In this document: positions 1 through 8,270 of the stretch, piece after piece
Layout of the letters: every line of letters starts with the position of its first letter
Numbering within the stretch: position 1 is the first letter of the stretch
Assembly (NCBI RefSeq): GCF_020819555.1
Contig: NZ_JAJHJB010000012.1
Location: 53,865-117,864 of the forward strand
DNA: 64,000 nucleotides
Reading direction: 5' to 3'
Origin: Pelosinus baikalensis
GTDB lineage: Bacteria; Bacillota; Negativicutes; DSM-13327
Notes under the pieces: generated by a model
Databases searched by the model: none
What the model saw: the letters and a program-made list of their open reading frames with translations, nothing else
What the model was told of the DNA's origin: nothing
Program-made: the position numbers and the translations under genes

Positions 1-1
1 T

Positions 2-994
2 ATTAACTTATTGGCAGAAATGGCGGGTATTTCCCCATGGGAAATACGTTACCGCAATGCAATAAGGCCCGGACAGGTGCTGCCCAATGGACAGATTGCC
101 GATGAAAGTGTCGCCATGGCAGAATGTTTAGAAGCAGTTAAGGATGTATATGAATCTAATCCATATGCAGGGATTGCTATAGCATTTAAAAATAGCGGCA
201 CGGGTGTAGGCAAGAAGGACATTGGCCGTTGTATTTTATCCATTGATCAAGGCAAGGTTCACATTCGAACTTCGGCAGCTTGTATGGGGCAGGGGCTTGG
301 AACCATGTGTGTGACGGTGTTGTGCGAGACAACGGGCTTAGATCCTTCCTGCATCGTACACGAAAGAGCCGATACGATACGTACACCTAATTCGGGAACA
401 AGTACGGCTTCGCGGCAAACGGTAGTAACTGGTGAAGCGGTTAGACGAGGGTCTGAAAAATTGAAAGCAGAAATAGATAAAGGATTAACATTGGCAGATT
501 TGGAAGGTCGGGAATTTTCTGGAGAGTATTCTGTCAAGACGGATCCAATGGGAGCTATTAAAGACAATCCCATCAGTCATGTCAGTTATAGTTATGGAGC
601 GCAGGTTGTTATTCTGAATAAAGAGGGGAAAGTTGAAAAAGTAGTGGCGGCCTATGATGTGGGGACACCTGTTAATATCCAAGCTGTTGAAGGTCAGATT
701 GAAGGCGGCATCATCATGGGATTGGGCTATGCGATGACGGAAGAGTTTAAAGTGGAATGTGGTTATCCAAAGACTAAACTTGGTACTTTAGGACTTATGA
801 GAGCAACGGAAGCTCCTGAATTGGAAACGATTCTGGTGCAGGGGAAGGGCAAGATTCCTGAAACGTATGGAGCAAAAGGCTGTGGAGAATTATGTTTGAT
901 TCCGACGGCTCCAGCTTGTTCTCATGCTTATTATCGGCTAGACGGCAAATTCCGTACGCAACTGCCGTTACAAGATACCTTTTATAAAAAGTAA
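2..994 (+). CDS. Molybdenum hydroxylase, C-terminal part (selenium-dependent xanthine dehydrogenase type), cut by window edge
   Basis: The reading frame is already open at base 2, so the gene starts outside the window and only the last 330 residues or so are seen. They form the molybdopterin-binding C-terminal half of a xanthine oxidase-family enzyme. The stretch GAKGCGEL near the end carries the conserved catalytic glutamate, and MGQGLGT and NSGTSTASR are cofactor-pocket motifs of the family. The segment resembles the large subunit linked to selenium-dependent molybdenum hydroxylases (E. coli XdhD-like), which also carries an N-terminal FeS domain; that domain is not visible here. A MocA-type maturation gene follows directly. 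A second, separate xanthine dehydrogenase lies just downstream, so this one may act on a different purine. Fused versus separate FeS domain cannot be decided. Confidence 0.85.
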   Translation: MNLLAEMAGISPWEIRYRNAIRPGQVLPNGQIADESVAMAECLEAVKDVYESNPYAGIAIAFKNSGTGVGKKDIGRCILSIDQGKVHIRTSAACMGQGLGTMCVTVLCETTGLDPSCIVHERADTIRTPNSGTSTASRQTVVTGEAVRRGSEKLKAEIDKGLTLADLEGREFSGEYSVKTDPMGAIKDNPISHVSYSYGAQVVILNKEGKVEKVVAAYDVGTPVNIQAVEGQIEGGIIMGLGYAMTEEFKVECGYPKTKLGTLGLMRATEAPELETILVQGKGKIPETYGAKGCGELCLIPTAPACSHAYYRLDGKFRTQLPLQDTFYKK

Positions 995-1057
995 AACACA
1001 AACAGCTGTAAAAGAAAAGATTGCAGTGATGTTCGGACTGGAGAAGGTGATATTTCA

Positions 1058-1675
1058 TTGGAAACCAATGGTATTCTATTGGCTGCTGGTTTATCCAGCC
1101 GTATGAAAGCGTTTAAACCTCTTTTAAAAATAAAAGGAAAAATGATGATTGAACATAGTGTGGATAGTATGTTTCGCGCGGGTGTAAATCAAGTCATTAT
1201 GGTATTGGGATATCGTGGGGAAGAGGTGGAATCGTTGCTGTGCAAGACTTATGATCCTTCCCGTTTAGTATTTAAATATAATGAGAAATATGCAGAAACG
1301 GATATGTTAACGTCAGTTAAACTTGGCATCTTAGGATTAAGACCCTGCGAAGCCGTTTATCTTCTTCCTGGAGATATGCCAGCCATTCATACGCGTACTT
1401 TTCTTGCAGTGAAAGAAGCCATGTTAAGGAAACATGCCTTAGTCGCTTTTCCTACTATTGACGGATACCGAAAACACCCGCCTTTGATTTCGTGCAAATG
1501 TATAAAACATATCCTTGCTTTTACTGGCGAGGGCGGTCTGCGAGAAGTATGGCACCAGCTGGAAAGCCAAATTGTAACCGTTCCTGTTGAGGATATGGGC
1601 TGCATGTTAGATGCAGATACCCAGGAAGATTACAATCGGCTTTCAGATTATATGGAGAGTTTGATTTTATCCTGA
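1058..1675 (+). CDS. mocA: Molybdenum cofactor cytidylyltransferase, MocA/YgfJ family
   Basis: This 205-residue protein has a MobA-like nucleotidyltransferase fold. The N-terminal LAAGLSSRMKAFKPLL is the NTP-binding loop (LAAGxSxRMG...K), and LLPGDMPAI around residue 107 is the metal-binding Asp motif. Members of this family transfer CMP to molybdopterin to make the cytosine dinucleotide form used by xanthine dehydrogenase-type hydroxylases, or perform a related step in selenium-dependent hydroxylases. A TTG start at 1058 is chosen because GGAGAAGGTGA lies at the right distance and no better ATG exists. It sits between two molybdenum hydroxylase genes, which fits a maturation role. The exact nucleotide used is inferred. 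Confidence 0.85.
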   Translation: METNGILLAAGLSSRMKAFKPLLKIKGKMMIEHSVDSMFRAGVNQVIMVLGYRGEEVESLLCKTYDPSRLVFKYNEKYAETDMLTSVKLGILGLRPCEAVYLLPGDMPAIHTRTFLAVKEAMLRKHALVAFPTIDGYRKHPPLISCKCIKHILAFTGEGGLREVWHQLESQIVTVPVEDMGCMLDADTQEDYNRLSDYMESLILS

Positions 1676-1686
1676 TTCATTTGTCA

Positions 1687-1718
1687 GCCAAAACTATAAT
1701 TTATGGTTTTGGCACTTT
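1687..1718 (+). terminator. Stem-loop between mocA and xdhA
   Basis: A 12-bp arm with one G-T pair (GCCAAAACTATA with TATGGTTTTGGC) closes a small loop and is followed by ACTTTTG. The T-tract is weak, so it may be an attenuator or an mRNA-stabilising hairpin rather than a full terminator. Confidence 0.45.
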
Positions 1719-1757
1719 TGAAAATGTCTATTACTAGAATGCGCGTGGGAGGAGAAT

Positions 1758-3872
1758 ATGGAAAATATTAGCGGATCAATAAAGAAGAAAGACCATGAAG
1801 CCAAAATAAACGGTAGTGCTCTTTATGTAGATGATCATCTGATGGACGGCATGCTTTATGGCAGAATGTTACATTCCGCCAAGGCAAAAGCACGTATTAC
1901 CAAGATTATTCTTCCTGAATTGCCTGAGGGTTATTTGATTGTGGATAAAAACGACGTAACAGGTGTAAATCGTGTTGCAATTATAATTCATGACACGCCT
2001 GTTTATGCCGAGGATACGGTAGAATATGTAGGTGAGCCAATTTTAATGGTTGTTGGCCCGGATGATCAAGTCGTTGAGAAAATTTTGCATAAGATTGTGG
2101 TAGTGTATGAAGAGCAAATCCCAGTTCTTGATATGCTGACATCAGATACAGTTTTCTTTGATTACAATTATACAAAAGGAGATATGGATAAGGCCTTAGC
2201 GGAAGCGGATCGTGTTTTTATCGAGACGTTTCAGACTGGTTATCAGGAACAGGCTTATCTGGAAACACAGGGGCTTATTGCCTATCCTCAGGATGGTCGC
2301 ATGACGGTACGTGGTTCGATGCAGTGTCCATACTATGTGCATAGTGCAGTTGCCAACGCGATCGGCTGCGAGGGAAAAGACGTTCAGATTATCCAAGATG
2401 TTACTGGCGGTGGCTTTGGCGGCAAGGAAGCCTTCCCTTCCATACTCGCTTGTCAGGTCGCAGTTGCAGCAAAAAAGGCAAATAAGCCAGTTAAGGTCAT
2501 TTTTGACCGACGGGAAGATATGGAGTTTACTTCGAAACGCCATCCATCCCTTAGTACCTATAAAGTAGCAATTAAAAATGGTGAAATTACAGGTATGGAT
2601 ATTGATGTTCTCTTTAATAGCGGTGCCTATACTACACTTTCAGCAGTTGTTTTGCAGCGTGGCTTGATTTGTGCAAATGGTGTATACCGCATCGATAATC
2701 TTCGCGTTGGCGGGCGTGCGGTTAAGACAAATACGGTACCTTGCGGCGCATACCGCGGTTTTGGTGCGCCACAGACCTTTTTTGCCGTAGAAATGATTAT
2801 GGATCATATCGCCAAGGAAATGGGTCTGGATTCTTTGGAGCTGAAAGAAAAATATATGGTTAAACAAGGTGATTCTACTTCCACAAGCGGCAAATATCAT
2901 TTCCATGTGCCACTGCCTGAGATGATTCAGCGGATTGATGAGCTGACTGATTATCGTGCTAAGCGTAAGCAATACCAGCAGCAGATTGGACGGTACCGAA
3001 AAGGCATCGGTCTATCGATGTTCTTTCATGGTTGTGGTTTTACCGGCAGCGGCGAACGTGACATTATTAAGGCCGTGGCCAAGATTAGGAAAAATCCAAA
3101 TAATACAGTAGAGATTCTCGCTAGCAATGCGGATATTGGTCAAGGGCTTAAAACTACGTTTTGTAAAATCGTTGCGGACACCCTTGGTATTTCTTATGAT
3201 CAGGTATATATTGATAATCCGGATACAGATCGTGTGCCTGATTCAGGTCCTACTGTAGCCAGCCGTTCTTTAATGACCGTTGGCGGATTGCTGCAGCGAG
3301 CAGCAGAGAAACTTAAGAAAGAATGGCAGGAAGGAAAAGAACAAGTGATAGAGGAGCATTTTGTTGAACCTGATTTTGTAATTCCTTTTAACCTTAAGGA
3401 CTTTAGTGGCGACGCCTATCCAACTTATTCCTGGTCAGTGAATACGATTGAAGTGGAAGTAGACACACTGACCGCCACGACAAAAATCCTTGGGGCATGG
3501 GGCATTTTTGATGTGGGTGTACCCATTGATACGAATATTGTCGTGGGGCAGATGGAAGGCGGTTTTCTGCAAGGAATTGGTTATGCTTCCATGGAGCAGA
3601 TGGATTATAACGATAAAGGTATTATTCGTAATAATAGCTTTAGCGATTATATCATTCCTACAGCGGTAGATGTGCCAAATCTTGTGGCTGAAATTATGAA
3701 CAATCCATATACCCATGGTCCCTATGGAGCCAAAGGGGCAGGTGAACTTCCTCTGGTTGGTGCGGCCCCTGCTTATGTGGAAGCGATGGAAAATGCTCTT
3801 GGTGCTAATTTAAATAAGGTGCCATTCACACCAGAAGATGTTATGAAAATTTTACAGGGGGTGGATACATGA
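1758..3872 (+). CDS. xdhA: Xanthine dehydrogenase, molybdenum-binding subunit
   Basis: This is a 704-residue large subunit of a three-subunit xanthine dehydrogenase. It has the N-terminal a/b hammerhead region (about 15-125) followed by the two molybdopterin-binding domains. Visible motifs are GGGFGGKE (about residue 217), GAYRGFGAPQ (about 332), GQGLKT and SGPTVASRS, and GAKGAGELPL near the C-terminus with the catalytic glutamate. It would oxidise hypoxanthine or xanthine at the Mo centre and pass electrons to the FeS and FAD subunits encoded next. GGAGGAG stands just before the ATG. The stop overlaps the start of the FeS gene (ATGATGA), so translation is probably coupled. Substrate is inferred from guanine deaminase and purine permease nearby. 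Confidence 0.92.
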   Translation: MENISGSIKKKDHEAKINGSALYVDDHLMDGMLYGRMLHSAKAKARITKIILPELPEGYLIVDKNDVTGVNRVAIIIHDTPVYAEDTVEYVGEPILMVVGPDDQVVEKILHKIVVVYEEQIPVLDMLTSDTVFFDYNYTKGDMDKALAEADRVFIETFQTGYQEQAYLETQGLIAYPQDGRMTVRGSMQCPYYVHSAVANAIGCEGKDVQIIQDVTGGGFGGKEAFPSILACQVAVAAKKANKPVKVIFDRREDMEFTSKRHPSLSTYKVAIKNGEITGMDIDVLFNSGAYTTLSAVVLQRGLICANGVYRIDNLRVGGRAVKTNTVPCGAYRGFGAPQTFFAVEMIMDHIAKEMGLDSLELKEKYMVKQGDSTSTSGKYHFHVPLPEMIQRIDELTDYRAKRKQYQQQIGRYRKGIGLSMFFHGCGFTGSGERDIIKAVAKIRKNPNNTVEILASNADIGQGLKTTFCKIVADTLGISYDQVYIDNPDTDRVPDSGPTVASRSLMTVGGLLQRAAEKLKKEWQEGKEQVIEEHFVEPDFVIPFNLKDFSGDAYPTYSWSVNTIEVEVDTLTATTKILGAWGIFDVGVPIDTNIVVGQMEGGFLQGIGYASMEQMDYNDKGIIRNNSFSDYIIPTAVDVPNLVAEIMNNPYTHGPYGAKGAGELPLVGAAPAYVEAMENALGANLNKVPFTPEDVMKILQGVDT

Positions 3873-4339
3873 TGATAAACTTTATTCTTAATGGTCAAAA
3901 GGTTGTGTCAACTGCTAAAGCAAATGAGCGTCTTCTCGATATACTTCGCACTGAGTTTGCTTGCACTGGAGTAAAGTGTGGCTGCAAGGAAGGGGAATGC
4001 GGTGCCTGTTCTGTCGTTCTTGATGGCAGATTAGTTAATTCCTGTATGGTGGCGATGGGGCATGTTGAAGGCTGTACGGTTATGACCATTGAAGGTTATC
4101 GTAAAACAGAGCGTTTTGCAGTTCTTGATACGTCATATGCCTCGGTTAGTGCAGTACAGTGCGGTTTTTGTATGCCAGGTATGGTACTTGCGTCCGAATG
4201 TATTCTTGCCAAGAATCCAAACCCGACGGAAGCAGAGATACGTGAAGGGATTTCCGGTAACCTTTGCAGATGCACTGGTTATAATGCCATCGTACAAGCG
4301 ATTAGCATTGCAGCAAAGGAGGGGAAAGGTTTATGGTAA
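3869..4339 (+). CDS. xdhC: Xanthine dehydrogenase, iron-sulfur subunit
   Basis: The 156-residue protein carries the two [2Fe-2S] clusters of a molybdenum hydroxylase. The plant-ferredoxin-like cluster uses the cysteines of CGCKEGECGAC (about residues 36-46) plus a later Cys (about 58). The second cluster uses QCGFCMPG (about 95-102) and GNLCRCTGY (about 130-138). All eight cysteines are present and the length is normal. It overlaps xdhA by 4 bases and the FAD gene by 7 bases, a tight heterotrimer operon. The symbol follows E. coli usage, where XdhC is the FeS subunit; elsewhere xdhC names an accessory protein. Confidence 0.93.
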   Translation: MMINFILNGQKVVSTAKANERLLDILRTEFACTGVKCGCKEGECGACSVVLDGRLVNSCMVAMGHVEGCTVMTIEGYRKTERFAVLDTSYASVSAVQCGFCMPGMVLASECILAKNPNPTEAEIREGISGNLCRCTGYNAIVQAISIAAKEGKGLW

Positions 4340-5151
4340 ATGGCTATCAGGCAACATCTTTGAAAGAAGCATTGAAGATCCTTGCCAAAGCATCGGTGAC
4401 TCCTTACAGCGGGGGTACCGATTTGATGATTGATCCAGAGGAAAATGCGACATTTTTGTTTCTTGCTAGAATACCCGAGATGAAAAATATCGTAGAAGAT
4501 ACAGAATATCTCCGAATTGGTGCTGCATGCACTTTTACTGAGATTATTGAAAATGAGCTGGTACCGGCTATTTTAAAGGAAGCAGCAGCGCAGATTGCGG
4601 CACCGGCAATCCGAAACCTAGCTACGATTGGTGGCAATATCTGTAATGGCTCAGCTAAAGGGGACAGTGCACTGATCTTATTTGCGACAGATGCTAAACT
4701 ACGCCTTGTCAGCAGCAGGGGGGAACGAGTTCTTCCGATTGCAGAGTTCTATCTGGGTAGAAAGAAGACCGCTCTGCAGTCGGATGAACTACTTGTTGAA
4801 ATTCTGATAGATCGAATCAATCTCAGTAATTATTATTATAAGAAAGTGGGGGCCAGAGATGCGTTGGCAATTTCTCGAGTCTCCTTTGCTGCCATTTTGA
4901 ATGTAGCGGATGGTAAGATTGTGAACTGTATGACTGCATATGGCGCAGTCAGCGATATTAACATCAGACGCCCAGATATTGATGCAATGTTAGTCGGTAA
5001 AACGACGAAAGAGGCCAAGGTTGTTAAGAAAGAGTATATAGCAGCGTATGATCAGGCAATTGTTCCTATCAAAGGTAGAATTTCGGCAGAATACAGAAAA
5101 GCTGTTTGTATGAATTTGCTTCGTGATTTTCTAGAAAGCAATGGAATCTGA
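4333..5151 (+). CDS. xdhB: Xanthine dehydrogenase, FAD-binding subunit
   Basis: The 272-residue protein belongs to the CO dehydrogenase/xanthine dehydrogenase FAD subunit family. YSGGTDLMI (about residues 22-30) and ATIGGNICNGS (about 97-107) are the two FAD pyrophosphate-binding motifs. A C-terminal CODH-type domain follows. It takes electrons from the FeS subunit and passes them to NAD or another carrier. The start at 4333 lies within the end of the FeS gene and has AAAGGAGGGGAAAGG in front of it. An intergenic gap of about 180 bases follows; I see no riboswitch there. Confidence 0.9.
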   Translation: MVNGYQATSLKEALKILAKASVTPYSGGTDLMIDPEENATFLFLARIPEMKNIVEDTEYLRIGAACTFTEIIENELVPAILKEAAAQIAAPAIRNLATIGGNICNGSAKGDSALILFATDAKLRLVSSRGERVLPIAEFYLGRKKTALQSDELLVEILIDRINLSNYYYKKVGARDALAISRVSFAAILNVADGKIVNCMTAYGAVSDINIRRPDIDAMLVGKTTKEAKVVKKEYIAAYDQAIVPIKGRISAEYRKAVCMNLLRDFLESNGI

Positions 5152-5330
5152 CTTCAAAATGACACGATGAATTGATGCCCATGGTAGTTTGTGTGCCAAT
5201 TGCTGCGAGTGCCGATATCCCGCTGTGCTTTTGGCAAAGGAAGCTAGTGAATTTTAAAGAGTACTAATGTAATTCATTATTTTAAATCTAGCATGAAATA
5301 GCCCTATTTAAAAATAAGGAGCGTAAGTAC

Positions 5331-6683
5331 ATGTTGAAAACACAAGTAACGGAAAATCAAGGCAATATACAAGTTTTCTTGAACCGATATTTTAAATTAT
5401 CGCAAAGAGGAACAGATATAAGGACTGAAATGTTAGCTGGTTTAACTACCTTTATTGCTATGTCTTATCTGATTTTTGTCATTCCGGGACAATTTCTGGC
5501 CGCGGCTGGCATGCCTCACACCAGTGCTACGGCGGCTACCATTCTTTCGACGGTATTTGCTACTTTACTGATTGGTCTTTACGCTAATTTACCCATTGCG
5601 ATGGGGCCAGGATTAGGTTTAGGCGCTGTATTTGCTTTCGTTATGGTGGGCAGCATGGGCCTAAGTTGGCAAACAGCATTGGGCGCGGTTTTTGTATCAG
5701 GAGTGTTATTCTTTATACTCGCCATAACCAATATCACCAAGGCGGTCATTGAAGCGATCCCTACCATGCTTAAATCCGCTATCGGTGTAGGGCTTGGCTT
5801 ATTTATCGCCTTTATTGGCTTTAAGGGGGCCGGCATTATTGTTCCATCCCCGGGCACCATTGTAACCTTAGGCAGTTTAAAACAACCTGGGGTACTTTTA
5901 GCGATTATCGGTCTGATTATAAACAGTATTTTATTGGCACGCAAGGTAAAAGGTGCTTTCCTGATTGGCATTTTATCGACCACGGTAATCGGCATGTTTA
6001 TGGGGGTTGCCAAAGTGCCAACAAGCATTAACGATTTAATTTCCTTTATTCCGCCAATGCCGGTTGAAACTATGGGGCAATTGGATATTATGGCAGCCAT
6101 TGGATATGGCCTGGTATCCATTATTTTTACGATTACCATTGTGGATCTGTTTGATAATATCGGCACGTTAATTGCTATTTCCGGTAAGGCTAAATTACTT
6201 GACAAAAACGGTAATCTGCCTGATATTAATAAAGCTTTGCTGGCGGGTTCTTTGGCAGCTATGATGGGAAGCTTTTTGGGCTCCTGTACAGTGACTTCTT
6301 ATCTGGAGAGTGCGGCAGGTGTTGGGGCTGGAGGCAAATCAGGTTTGGCATCCGTTACTACCGGGATATTATTTTTGGCCACTCTTTTTATAACGCCTTT
6401 GGCTGCTTTGGTTCCAGGGGCTGCTACTTCCTCCATCCTTATTATTTTGGGAGCTTTAATGATCGGTGAAATTGCACACATTGATTTTACCGACTTTACC
6501 AATGCGCTGCCGGCGTTTTTAACAATTATTTTGATGCCGTTAACGTCTAGTATTGTGGAAGGCATGGCCTTCGGTTTCATTGCTTATACACTGCTCAAAG
6601 TGGTTACTGGCAGAGTGAAAGAGATTAATCCTTTAATGTACATTTTATCCATTATTTTCGCAATCCATCTTTGGATGAAGTAG
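5331..6683 (+). CDS. Purine permease, AzgA/PbuG-type NCS2 transporter
   Basis: This 450-residue polytopic membrane protein has about 12-14 hydrophobic segments. The N-terminal EMLAGLTTFIAMSYLIFVIP and the NLPIAMGPGLGLGAVFAF helix are typical of the AzgA-like branch of the NCS2 family, which imports adenine, guanine or hypoxanthine with protons. VDLFDNIGTLI and CTVTSYLESAAGV are the conserved substrate-region motifs of that branch. AAGGAG lies before the ATG. It sits between xanthine dehydrogenase and guanine deaminase, so it likely feeds purine bases into the pathway. Which base is preferred cannot be told from sequence alone. Confidence 0.88.
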   Translation: MLKTQVTENQGNIQVFLNRYFKLSQRGTDIRTEMLAGLTTFIAMSYLIFVIPGQFLAAAGMPHTSATAATILSTVFATLLIGLYANLPIAMGPGLGLGAVFAFVMVGSMGLSWQTALGAVFVSGVLFFILAITNITKAVIEAIPTMLKSAIGVGLGLFIAFIGFKGAGIIVPSPGTIVTLGSLKQPGVLLAIIGLIINSILLARKVKGAFLIGILSTTVIGMFMGVAKVPTSINDLISFIPPMPVETMGQLDIMAAIGYGLVSIIFTITIVDLFDNIGTLIAISGKAKLLDKNGNLPDINKALLAGSLAAMMGSFLGSCTVTSYLESAAGVGAGGKSGLASVTTGILFLATLFITPLAALVPGAATSSILIILGALMIGEIAHIDFTDFTNALPAFLTIILMPLTSSIVEGMAFGFIAYTLLKVVTGRVKEINPLMYILSIIFAIHLWMK

Positions 6684-6747
6684 TGACGGTCTGGGAATAT
6701 TTGATTTTGTGAGCGGTTCTAAGTAAAAAAGGTGGGTGAATATAATA

Positions 6748-8025
6748 ATGAATAATGACGTGATGATTATTAAAGGAAATTTCATTTTTACACCCAGTTT
6801 TGGTCAGTTAACAGTTCTGGAAAATAGTTATATTGTAATTGAAGGACAGTGGATCAAAGGAACGTATACTGAGCTTCCAGAAGAATTTACAGGGTTGCCT
6901 GTAACCGATTATGGAGATGATCTGATAATTCCGGGATTTGTGGACTTGCATTCCCATGCACCGCAATTTGTCAACCGCGGTTTGGGACTTGATCTGGAAT
7001 TACTTCCATGGTTGGAAAAATATACTTTTCCAGCAGAGGCTAAATTTAACGATTTGGCATATGCAGAAGCAGTTTATAAGGCGGTTGTTGTAGATCTTTG
7101 GAGATGGGGGACCACGCGTGCTGTACTGTTTGGCACCATTCATAAAGAGGCTACGGCTAAGTTGCTGGAACTGCTGGCAGGGGCAGGTTTGGGAGGATAT
7201 GTGGGAAAAGTCAATATGGACCGGAATTCTCCGCCGGCACTGACAGAAACAACAAAGCAGTCATTGGCCGATACGGAGGAATTTCTGCAAGACACTGCCA
7301 GTCGGTATGCATTGGTAAAGCCGATTGTCACGCCAAGGTTTGTACCTTCCTGTACACCGGAACTGATGACGGGACTGGCTTGCTTAGCCAAGAAGTATCA
7401 GGTGCCGGTCCAGTCCCACTTATCGGAAAATACTGCTGAAGTCACCTGGGTGAGAGAATTGCATCGGAAGTGCCAGAACTATGGAGACGTTTATAATCAA
7501 TTTGAATTATTCGGCCAGCAGCCAACCATTATGGCACACTGTGTCCATAGTGATGCTGCCGAAATAGAACTAATGGCGAAGAATAATGTATATGTGGCTC
7601 ATTGCCCATCTTCCAATGCTAACCTATCCAGCGGGATAGCACCTATTCGCAGGATTATTAAAGAAGGGGTTTCAGTTGGATTGGGTTCCGACGTCGCGGG
7701 CGGACACCAGGTGTCCATAGCGCAGGTGATGGTAGCAACTGTGCAAGCGTCCAAATTGAAATGGCTGGAAACGCAGAAGACGGAAGATTTTATTACTATG
7801 CGAGAAGCTTTTTATCTGGCAACCAAGGGTGGCGGCAGCTTTTTTGGTCAGGTAGGCAGCTTTGAGGCAGAATACGAATTTGATGCATTAGTCATTCATG
7901 ATCACTATGTAGTTGATCCGAATCAACGGTCTTTGGAAGAACGACTGCATCGGTTTATTTATATCGGCGACGATCGAGATATTATTGCTAGATATGTGGC
8001 TGGTAAAAAAGTCGATCATCCGTAA
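6748..8025 (+). CDS. guaD: Guanine deaminase
   Basis: A 425-residue amidohydrolase-superfamily protein that converts guanine to xanthine and ammonia. Zinc ligands are visible in HSHAPQ (about residues 69-74), QSHLSE (about 222), AHCVHS (about 262) and GLGSDVAGG (about 310). PQFVNRGLGLDLELLPWLE matches guanine deaminases rather than SsnA or chlorohydrolases. I prefer the ATG at 6748 over an in-frame GTG at 6736, because the GTG lies inside the ribosome-binding sequence GGTGGGTG. It is the last gene of the first purine block and is followed by a terminator. Confidence 0.9.
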   Translation: MNNDVMIIKGNFIFTPSFGQLTVLENSYIVIEGQWIKGTYTELPEEFTGLPVTDYGDDLIIPGFVDLHSHAPQFVNRGLGLDLELLPWLEKYTFPAEAKFNDLAYAEAVYKAVVVDLWRWGTTRAVLFGTIHKEATAKLLELLAGAGLGGYVGKVNMDRNSPPALTETTKQSLADTEEFLQDTASRYALVKPIVTPRFVPSCTPELMTGLACLAKKYQVPVQSHLSENTAEVTWVRELHRKCQNYGDVYNQFELFGQQPTIMAHCVHSDAAEIELMAKNNVYVAHCPSSNANLSSGIAPIRRIIKEGVSVGLGSDVAGGHQVSIAQVMVATVQASKLKWLETQKTEDFITMREAFYLATKGGGSFFGQVGSFEAEYEFDALVIHDHYVVDPNQRSLEERLHRFIYIGDDRDIIARYVAGKKVDHP

Positions 8026-8045
8026 TCTGCTTCGTAGGATAAAAT

Positions 8046-8092
8046 AGACTTGATCAAGTAGAGTATAAGCTCCTTCAGATCAAGTCTTTTTC
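8046..8092 (+). terminator. Rho-independent terminator after guaD
   Basis: A perfect 10-bp stem, AGACTTGATC with GATCAAGTCT, is followed by TTTTTCTT. It separates the xanthine dehydrogenase block from the regulator gene. The remaining 180 bases before the regulator hold no clear gene, only a short open stretch at 8120-8216. Confidence 0.8.
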
Positions 8093-8270
8093 TTATAGTA
8101 CTAGATTGCTTTAAGGCGGACAGATCCATGTTATTAAGGCTTTAGGACTAGTTGAAGGAGAAGCAATTGCTTATGTGAAATTATTCCATATTGCTTATGG
8201 ATTTCCTCATAGTTAGCAAGAAAGCAGCTCTAGCAGTTACTGAGAAAAGAGTAGTGGGGGGCAGGCTGTT

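Noticed and set aside
2196..2568. Overlapping frames on both strands within xdhA
   Set aside because: Shadow frames of the Mo-binding subunit; no ribosome sites or family motifs.
5152..5330. Purine riboswitch before the AzgA-type permease
   Set aside because: The conserved loop sequences of the guanine/adenine aptamer and a terminator are absent from the 179-base gap.
5579..6205. 208-codon frame on the minus strand inside the purine permease
   Set aside because: It is antisense to a clearly conserved membrane protein, has no ribosome site, and its composition is that expected from reversed hydrophobic codons.
8120..8216. Short open stretch between guaD and the regulator (GQIHVIKALGLVEG...)
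   Set aside because: It reads like protein but has no start, no ribosome site and no family I recognise; at most a worn gene remnant.
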